Source of the DNA: Phycisphaerales bacterium
Lineage (GTDB): Bacteria > Planctomycetota > Phycisphaerae > Phycisphaerales > UBA1924
Assembly (NCBI GenBank): GCA_029260415.1
Contig: JAJDDH010000142.1
Coordinates: 1 to 8,362, forward strand
Reading direction: 5' to 3'
Length of the DNA: 8,362 nucleotides
The position numbers and the translations under genes were made by a program. The notes below the pieces were generated by a model, which ran no database searches, was not told the origin of the DNA, and saw nothing but the letters and a program-made list of their open reading frames with translations. Shown one piece after another: positions 1 to 3,549 of the stretch. Position 1 is the stretch's first letter, and each line of letters starts with the position of its first letter.

Positions 1-1005
1 TCGCAGCGTCGCCCGCTGCTCGAGGCGCTGGCGTACCCGAACCGGCGGGTGCAGTACGAGGCGGCGCTGGCGCTGGGCGCGGCGCAGCCCGTGAGCGGGT
101 TTGAGGGGTCAGAGCGTGTGGTGCCCCTGCTGGCCAGCGCGGTGCGAGACGCGTCGGCGCGGTACGCGATCGTGATGACCGGGTCGGACCGAGAGGAATA
201 CGACAGGCACCGCCAGGTGCTCGAGGGCGAGGGGTACAGCGTGCTCCCGCCAGCGGATCGCGGGCTTGAGGACGTGCGGGCGGCGATCGCCGAGGCGCCC
301 GGGGTGGACCTGATCGTCACGTCGCTGGGCGCCGATACGACGCGGGCGGTGATCGAGGAGATCCGGAGCGACAGCAAGCTGGCGGTGACGCCCGTGCTGG
401 CGATGACGCCCTCGGACGAGCTTGAGTACCTGTCCCGCCTGTACCGGCGTGACCAGAGCGTGATGGTCCGGCGGACGGGGATCGACAGTTCCATGTTCGT
501 CAGGGCGAGCGGCGAGCTGATCGAGTCGGCTTCGGGCGGCGCCATCACCCAGAGCGAGGCCGCGGCGTACGCGGACCGGGCGATCAGCACGCTGCGGGAC
601 CTTGCGGTGTCGCAGAACAGCGTGCTGAACGTGAGCGACGCGGCGGCGCCGCTGATCGCGGTGATGCGGGGTCAGAGCGGGCGGGTGATGCTGGACATCG
701 GCGAGGTGCTGGCCCACGTGGGTCAGGCCCGTGCGCAGAGCGCGCTGATCAACCGTGCGTTTGAGCTTTCGGGCGACGAGCAGCGGGCGATGCTGGGGCT
801 GGTGGCCGACTCGGGCAAGCGTCACGGCAACAGCCTGGACGACCGCCAGGTTCGGCGTCTGGTCGAGCTGGCCCGCAGCACGGACTACGAGCTGGCGACG
901 TCGGCCGCGGCGGTGATGGGGGCGATGCAGCTGCCCAACGAGGATCTGCTGCCGATCATGTTCGGCGAGTTCGAGGGGCGGTCGGCCCGGGCGCGTCGTC
1001 CGTAG
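1..1005 (+). CDS. HEAT-repeat-like protein with a degenerate receiver-like domain (3' part, start lies upstream)
   Basis: The frame is open from the first base, so the gene begins to the left of the window; 334 residues are visible, ending in TAG at 1003-1005. Visible residues 5-50 look like the end of a HEAT-type helical repeat (PLLEALAYPNRRVQYEAALA, then a second helix VVPLLASAVRD). Residues about 52-165 have the alternating strand-helix pattern of a response-regulator receiver: YAIVM at 55-59, DLIVTSLG at 103-110, VLAMTP at 132-137 and SVMVRR at 153-158. The usual phosphoacceptor Asp at the end of the third strand is replaced by Thr/Ser (107-108), so phosphorylation is unlikely. Residues about 190-320 return to alpha-helical, HEAT-like segments. 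A role in protein-protein interaction is inferred; the substrate is unknown. A terminator follows, so it is probably not co-transcribed with the pilin genes. The domain calls come from pattern reading only. Confidence 0.7.
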   Translation, partial: SQRRPLLEALAYPNRRVQYEAALALGAAQPVSGFEGSERVVPLLASAVRDASARYAIVMTGSDREEYDRHRQVLEGEGYSVLPPADRGLEDVRAAIAEAPGVDLIVTSLGADTTRAVIEEIRSDSKLAVTPVLAMTPSDELEYLSRLYRRDQSVMVRRTGIDSSMFVRASGELIESASGGAITQSEAAAYADRAISTLRDLAVSQNSVLNVSDAAAPLIAVMRGQSGRVMLDIGEVLAHVGQARAQSALINRAFELSGDEQRAMLGLVADSGKRHGNSLDDRQVRRLVELARSTDYELATSAAAVMGAMQLPNEDLLPIMFGEFEGRSARARRP

Positions 1006-1040
1006 CAGGGAATCGGTGATAACAACCAGAGACGAGCGCG

Positions 1041-1070
1041 AGCGGGTCCTTCGGGGCCCGCTTGTTTGTG
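1041..1070 (+). terminator. Rho-independent terminator after the HEAT/receiver-like gene
   Basis: A 9-bp stem (1041-1049 with 1054-1062, one T-G wobble) closes on a TTCG tetraloop at 1050-1053 and runs into TTGTTTGTG. It begins 35 bases after the stop codon at 1005, as expected for the transcription end of that gene. It separates the gene from the pilin operon. Confidence 0.85.
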
Positions 1071-1394
1071 TGCGCGTGTGCTGCGGCTTCGGCTGGTCCG
1101 AGTTGGCGCGGGGGAGACCGGACGGATCGCCCAGGCGGCACAGACGGCGCGAGGGCGCCCGGGTGATGGGGGCTTGGGCTTCATCCGGGTTGTTTGTGGA
1201 GACGATGGAATGGACGCACGTGGTGGTCGCCGCCCGTCTTCTCGTGAGGACGGGGGGACGAGCGGGGCCACGATGGGCCGGATCGTGCGGGCGTTCGGAG
1301 GAGAACGCCCCTGTGGTCTGCGGCACAGTGCCGAAACCCCGGGGGACCCGGGCAGTTGTTCTCGCGAGTCGATGTGTTCCAAGGAGAATCAAGC
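1071..1394 (+). promoter_or_regulatory. Non-coding leader upstream of the first pseudopilin, with several hairpins
   Basis: About 320 bases without a convincing gene lie between the terminator and the first pseudopilin. The pilin operon promoter should be here, but I see no clear sigma-70 or sigma-54 box. Several inverted repeats are visible. An 8-bp stem pairs 1233-1240 with 1247-1254 around loop CTCGTG, and is flanked by CGTGG (1219) and CCACG (1268). A 6-bp stem pairs 1291-1296 with 1303-1308 around loop GGAGGA. CTGTG (1311) can pair with CACAG (1324), while CGGCA (1321) can pair with TGCCG (1329), and these two are mutually exclusive. CCCGGG at 1338 and 1347 can also pair. The density suggests a structured 5' untranslated region, but I recognise no known riboswitch class. 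Confidence 0.45.
1381..1386 (+). promoter_or_regulatory. Ribosome binding site of pseudopilin 1
   Basis: AAGGAG lies 8 bases before ATG 1395. It decides the start: the open frame reaches back to a TTG at 1356, but only ATG 1395 has a Shine-Dalgarno sequence and gives a short basic prepilin leader. Confidence 0.85.
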
Positions 1395-1838
1395 ATGCGT
1401 GCGAATCGGAAGCACAACCGGGCCAAGGGTTTCACCCTGGTCGAAATCCTGATCGTTGTCGTGATCCTCGGCATTCTGGCCGCCATTGTTGTCCCGCAGT
1501 TCACCAGCGCTGCTGATGAGGCTCGCGGCGGCAACGTCCAGACTCAGATCTCGACGCTCGAGACTCAGCTCGAGCTCTGGGCCGCCCGGAACAACGGCGC
1601 GTACCCGGACCTGGTCACCGACGGCTGGGCGAACATGATCGCGGCGAACTACGTCAAGGCCGCCCCGCGCAACCCGTTTGCGCCGGCCGCCAACGCGACG
1701 GACGTCACGGCGAACGCGTTCGCTGATCCCGACGCGGCGGACGCGGCCGCGGCTGCCGCCGCTGCCAGCGATGGCTGGCTCTACAACAGCGCCAACGGGC
1801 TGATCCGTGCCGCTGGCGCCCCCGATCCGATCCCGTAA
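1395..1838 (+). CDS. Type IV pilin-like protein / GspG-type major pseudopilin (pseudopilin 1)
   Basis: A 147-residue prepilin. The basic leader MRANRKHNRAKG ends in Gly12, followed by FTLVE, so cleavage and N-methylation by prepilin peptidase are expected between G12 and F13, with the conserved Glu at +5. The hydrophobic helix LVEILIVVVILGILAA follows, with AIVVPQF at its end. The mature protein would sit in the inner membrane and polymerise into a pilus or type II secretion pseudopilus. The short globular part has the GspG/PilE-style pattern NNGAYPDL, then W-x-x-M, YVKAAPRNPF and a C-terminal GWLYNSANGLIRA. An alanine-rich insert with eight Ala in a row (residues 117-124) interrupts the globular domain just before that last motif. 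It is the first gene of the cluster and has the strongest RBS, so it is the best candidate for the major subunit. Whether it serves secretion or a pilus cannot be settled here. Confidence 0.9.
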   Translation: MRANRKHNRAKGFTLVEILIVVVILGILAAIVVPQFTSAADEARGGNVQTQISTLETQLELWAARNNGAYPDLVTDGWANMIAANYVKAAPRNPFAPAANATDVTANAFADPDAADAAAAAAAASDGWLYNSANGLIRAAGAPDPIP

Positions 1839-1865
1839 ACCCGGGATCCAGATTCAGCTTTGTCA

Positions 1866-1893
1866 CGCTTGAGCCCCGGAAGGGGCTTGAGCG
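1866..1893 (+). promoter_or_regulatory. Long intergenic hairpin between pseudopilin 1 and pseudopilin 2
   Basis: A 12-bp stem (1866-1877 with 1882-1893, two G-T wobbles) closes on a GGAA tetraloop of the GNRA type and is followed by CTTT. It starts 28 bases after the stop of pseudopilin 1. With so short a T run it looks like a leaky terminator or an mRNA-stabilising 3' hairpin rather than a full stop. Either would leave more transcript for the first subunit than for the genes downstream. CCCCGGAA (1874-1881) can instead pair with TTCCGGGG (1896-1903), an alternative 8-bp structure that excludes the first. Confidence 0.6.
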
Positions 1894-1952
1894 CTTTCCG
1901 GGGGGAATCGTGCTGGGCGTCCGACCGAGGTCGTGGGCGGAAGGAAGTGACG

Positions 1953-2384
1953 ATGCGTCGTGAGCGGAACGCATTCACACTGGTCGAGATCCTGATCGTC
2001 GTGGTGATCCTTGGGATCCTCGCGGCGGTGGTGGTTCCCCGGTTTGCGGCGGCCCGGACCGAGGCCGCGGCGGGGACGACGTTCTCTGAGCTGCAGAAGC
2101 TGCGTCGCGCCCTGGACGTGTACATGGCTCGCAACGAGAACACCTTCCCGACGGTTACCGCGGGGAGCGGGACGTGGGGCGAGATGGTCGCGGGCACGGG
2201 TGAATATCTGAAGTCGCCGCCGTACAACCCGTACGTGGGGGGCGCCAATGCGCGGACGATCCTGATCCGGGGCACGCCCGACGTGGCTTACCAGACGACG
2301 CACGGGTGGATTTTCGATGACGCCACCGGCACGATCTGGGCCGGGGGGTTCGATCTGAACGACGAGCCGATTCCACAGCCCTAA
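1953..2384 (+). CDS. Type IV pilin-like protein / GspG-type pseudopilin (pseudopilin 2)
   Basis: A 143-residue prepilin, starting at ATG 1953 behind AAGGA (1941-1945). A GTG at 1947 is in frame but overlaps the Shine-Dalgarno region. The leader is very short (MRRERNA) and is followed by FTLVEILIVVVILGILAA, with Glu at +5. The residue before the cleavage point is Ala7 rather than the usual Gly. The globular part parallels pseudopilin 1: FPTV, W-x-x-M, YLKSPPYNPY, and a C-terminal GWIFDDATGTIWAGG matching GWLYNSANGLIRAAG. The two are therefore probably ancient paralogues, although their DNA has diverged. It would be an inner-membrane pseudopilus or pilus subunit. It lies 114 bases after pseudopilin 1 and 25 bases before the GspH-like gene, so it is very likely co-transcribed with the latter. 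Confidence 0.88.
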   Translation: MRRERNAFTLVEILIVVVILGILAAVVVPRFAAARTEAAAGTTFSELQKLRRALDVYMARNENTFPTVTAGSGTWGEMVAGTGEYLKSPPYNPYVGGANARTILIRGTPDVAYQTTHGWIFDDATGTIWAGGFDLNDEPIPQP

Positions 2385-2409
2385 CGCGGGTCAGAGAGCG
2401 AGAGCGAGC

Positions 2410-2955
2410 ATGTTCAAGCATTCGATGACCCGGCGCGGCTACACCCTGATCGAGGTGCTCATTGTCGTGACGATCTTGGGGATCGCAGGGGCGTTGGTGA
2501 TGCCATCGCTGGGGCAGACGCACGTGCTGCGTGTCCAGGCGGCGGTGCGGACGATCATCTCGGACATCACGTACGCCCAGTCGGACGCGTTGGCGTTCCA
2601 GACCGGGCGGGCGTTGCTGTTTGATGTGGACTCGAACTCCTACCGGTTGCTCGAGGTGAACGGGCTGACGCTGGACCCGGACAACGACACGCTGTACTCG
2701 CCCTCGGGGCCCGACCAGCAGTACATCGTGGTGTTCGACGACCCGCGCTACGGGGGGGCCACGATCCAGAACGTGGACTTTGACGGGACGGCGTCGCTGA
2801 TCTTTGACGAGATCGGCGGCCCGGTGGTGGCGCCCGGCTCGGACGTGCTGGCCTCGGGCGGGTCGCTGGAGGTCGCGGGTCCCAACTCGCTGTGGCGGAT
2901 CAACGTCGCGGCGTTCAGTGGGAAAGTGACGGTCGAGCAGCTCGACGCTCCCTGA
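2410..2955 (+). CDS. GspH/FimT-like minor pseudopilin
   Basis: A 181-residue prepilin. The leader MFKHSMTRRG is followed by YTLIEVLIVVTILGIAGA, giving predicted cleavage between G10 and Y11 and Glu at +5. The mature N-terminal region (TIISDITYAQSDALAFQTGR) has the GspH/FimT pattern of an amphipathic helix with AxSxAL-type spacing, followed by a beta-rich domain (ALLFDVDSNSYRLLEV and later strands), as known for minor pseudopilins of type II secretion and FimT-type minor pilins. Minor pseudopilins help initiate or cap the fibre. The Shine-Dalgarno is poor: only a purine-rich GAGAGCGAGAGCGAG run precedes ATG 2410. A second ATG at 2425 would leave a leader of only five residues and has no better RBS. 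The 25-base gap to pseudopilin 2 suggests one transcript. Confidence 0.82.
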   Translation: MFKHSMTRRGYTLIEVLIVVTILGIAGALVMPSLGQTHVLRVQAAVRTIISDITYAQSDALAFQTGRALLFDVDSNSYRLLEVNGLTLDPDNDTLYSPSGPDQQYIVVFDDPRYGGATIQNVDFDGTASLIFDEIGGPVVAPGSDVLASGGSLEVAGPNSLWRINVAAFSGKVTVEQLDAP

Positions 2956-3008
2956 GATTGCCCGGATCGGCGGCAAGTGAGGCGCCTGGTTGGCCGATGG
3001 GCGTTGCA

Positions 3009-3028
3009 GCGCCGCGTTTGTTCGGCGC
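3009..3028 (+). repeat. Intergenic inverted repeat before the small membrane protein
   Basis: GCGCCG (3009-3014) and CGGCGC (3023-3028) form a 6-bp perfect stem around an 8-base T-rich loop (3015-3022), between the GspH-like gene and the small ORF. There is no T tract after it, so it is not a normal terminator. Confidence 0.3.
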
Positions 3029-3053
3029 CCGCTGGCCTGAGCCGAGGGACGCC

Positions 3054-3284
3054 ATGAGAAATCGACGCGCACGTCAGGGACTGAGCACGGTGCTGGCTGT
3101 GGGCGCGTTGGCGGGTCTGCTGATCTGGACGAAGCTTCGTCTGGTGAGCGATCTGCCGCGGAGCGCGTACGCGGTTCCGAACCTGATCGATGCGGGCGAG
3201 GGCGAGGGCGAGCCCCGATCGGTCGGGGCGTCCGAGGGCGAGCCCCCTCAGGTGGCGGCGCCCGACGAGAAGATCTCGGACTGA
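3054..3284 (+). CDS. Small single-pass membrane protein, unknown function
   Basis: A 76-residue protein starting at ATG 3054 behind GAGGGA (3044-3049) and ending in TGA at 3282-3284. The N-terminus is strongly basic (MRNRRARQG). A hydrophobic segment (about residues 10-26, STVLAVGALAGLLIW) follows and should anchor it in the inner membrane with the C-terminus in the periplasm. The remainder is short, acidic and proline/glycine rich, with repeated GEGEP/SEGEPP units encoded by a 13-base direct repeat. I do not recognise the family. Its place between the pseudopilins and the secretin suggests an accessory role in the secretion or pilus machine, in the position where a GspC- or PilP-like linker might be expected. 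However, it lacks any visible PDZ or homology-region domain, so that role is only a guess. Coding status rests on the RBS, strand, position and TM segment. Confidence 0.6.
   Translation: MRNRRARQGLSTVLAVGALAGLLIWTKLRLVSDLPRSAYAVPNLIDAGEGEGEPRSVGASEGEPPQVAAPDEKISD
3212..3229 (+). repeat. Perfect hairpin inside the small membrane protein gene
   Basis: GCCCCGA (3212-3218) pairs perfectly with TCGGGGC (3223-3229) around loop TCGG. It lies between two copies of the 13-base direct repeat GAGGGCGAGCCCC (3204-3216 and 3234-3246), which encode EGEP twice. There is no T tract after it. Confidence 0.45.
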
Positions 3285-3549
3285 GACGTATGCGGACGCG
3301 TCCGAATCCCGCCCCAGAGCCCCGAGAACCCGGGGCGGGGGCGTGGTATCCCCCCGGAAGTCGGGTGGGGACCGGGATGATCGGGCCAAAGCGGAATCGT
3401 CCCAAAGTCACTAATCAAAGCGGTCGAAAGAGCTTACGCAGACCGCCGGGGTTGCCCCTCGAACTGTGCAGATCCGAGGGATCACGGGCAATACCAGCCA
3501 GCCGATTGCACAACCGTCCGAGCGAGTTGCTCTTGAGCGAGGACAAGTG
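3285..3549 (+). promoter_or_regulatory. Gap upstream of the secretin gene, probable promoter/leader region
   Basis: About 265 bases separate the small gene from the secretin, the largest gap inside the cluster. CCCGCCCC (3308-3315) pairs with GGGGCGGG (3332-3339), an 8-bp stem around 16 bases with no T tract. GCGGTC (3420-3425) pairs with GACCGC (3441-3446). Between these hairpins lies a stretch poorer in GC than its surroundings (about 3385-3420, including CACTAATCAAAG), the most likely place for a secretin promoter, though I cannot identify -35/-10 boxes with confidence. A GTG at 3466 in the secretin frame would lengthen that protein by 28 residues but has no Shine-Dalgarno sequence. Confidence 0.4.
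3538..3543 (+). promoter_or_regulatory. Ribosome binding site of the secretin gene
   Basis: CGAGGA lies 6 bases before ATG 3550. This favours ATG 3550 over the in-frame GTG codons at 3547 and 3466, and gives a normal signal peptide. Confidence 0.6.

Noticed and set aside
1130..1215. Sigma-54 or sigma-70 promoter boxes before the pilin operon (GGCAC near 1138, TTGTTT near 1190)
   Set aside because: No matching second element (TTGC-type or TATAAT-like) lies at the needed spacing, so I do not call a promoter.
109..1392. Long open frame of 427 codons on the minus strand opposite the HEAT/receiver-like gene and leader
   Set aside because: Its composition (Arg-, His- and Pro-rich, no domain pattern) is typical of an antisense shadow in high-GC DNA. 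The + strand frame has clear domain structure.
1016..1516. Possible + strand gene in the leader upstream of pseudopilin 1
   Set aside because: Its product is Arg/Gly/Cys-rich without motifs, it has no Shine-Dalgarno sequence, it begins inside the terminator region and it runs into the pilin gene out of frame.
3054..3134. The small membrane protein as a mini-prepilin (basic leader ending in Gly9)
   Set aside because: The residues after the Gly are LSTVL, with no Glu at +5 and no pilin-type helix, so a plain TM anchor is the simpler reading.
3411..3480. Cyclic-di-GMP (GEMM-type) riboswitch before the secretin
   Set aside because: A riboswitch would suit a pilus/secretion locus, but the conserved core sequences are absent and only a 6-bp stem is seen.
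3466..3549. GTG start 28 codons upstream for the secretin
   Set aside because: There is no ribosome binding site, and the longer N-terminus would push the signal peptide far from the start. ATG 3550 has CGAGGA at proper spacing.
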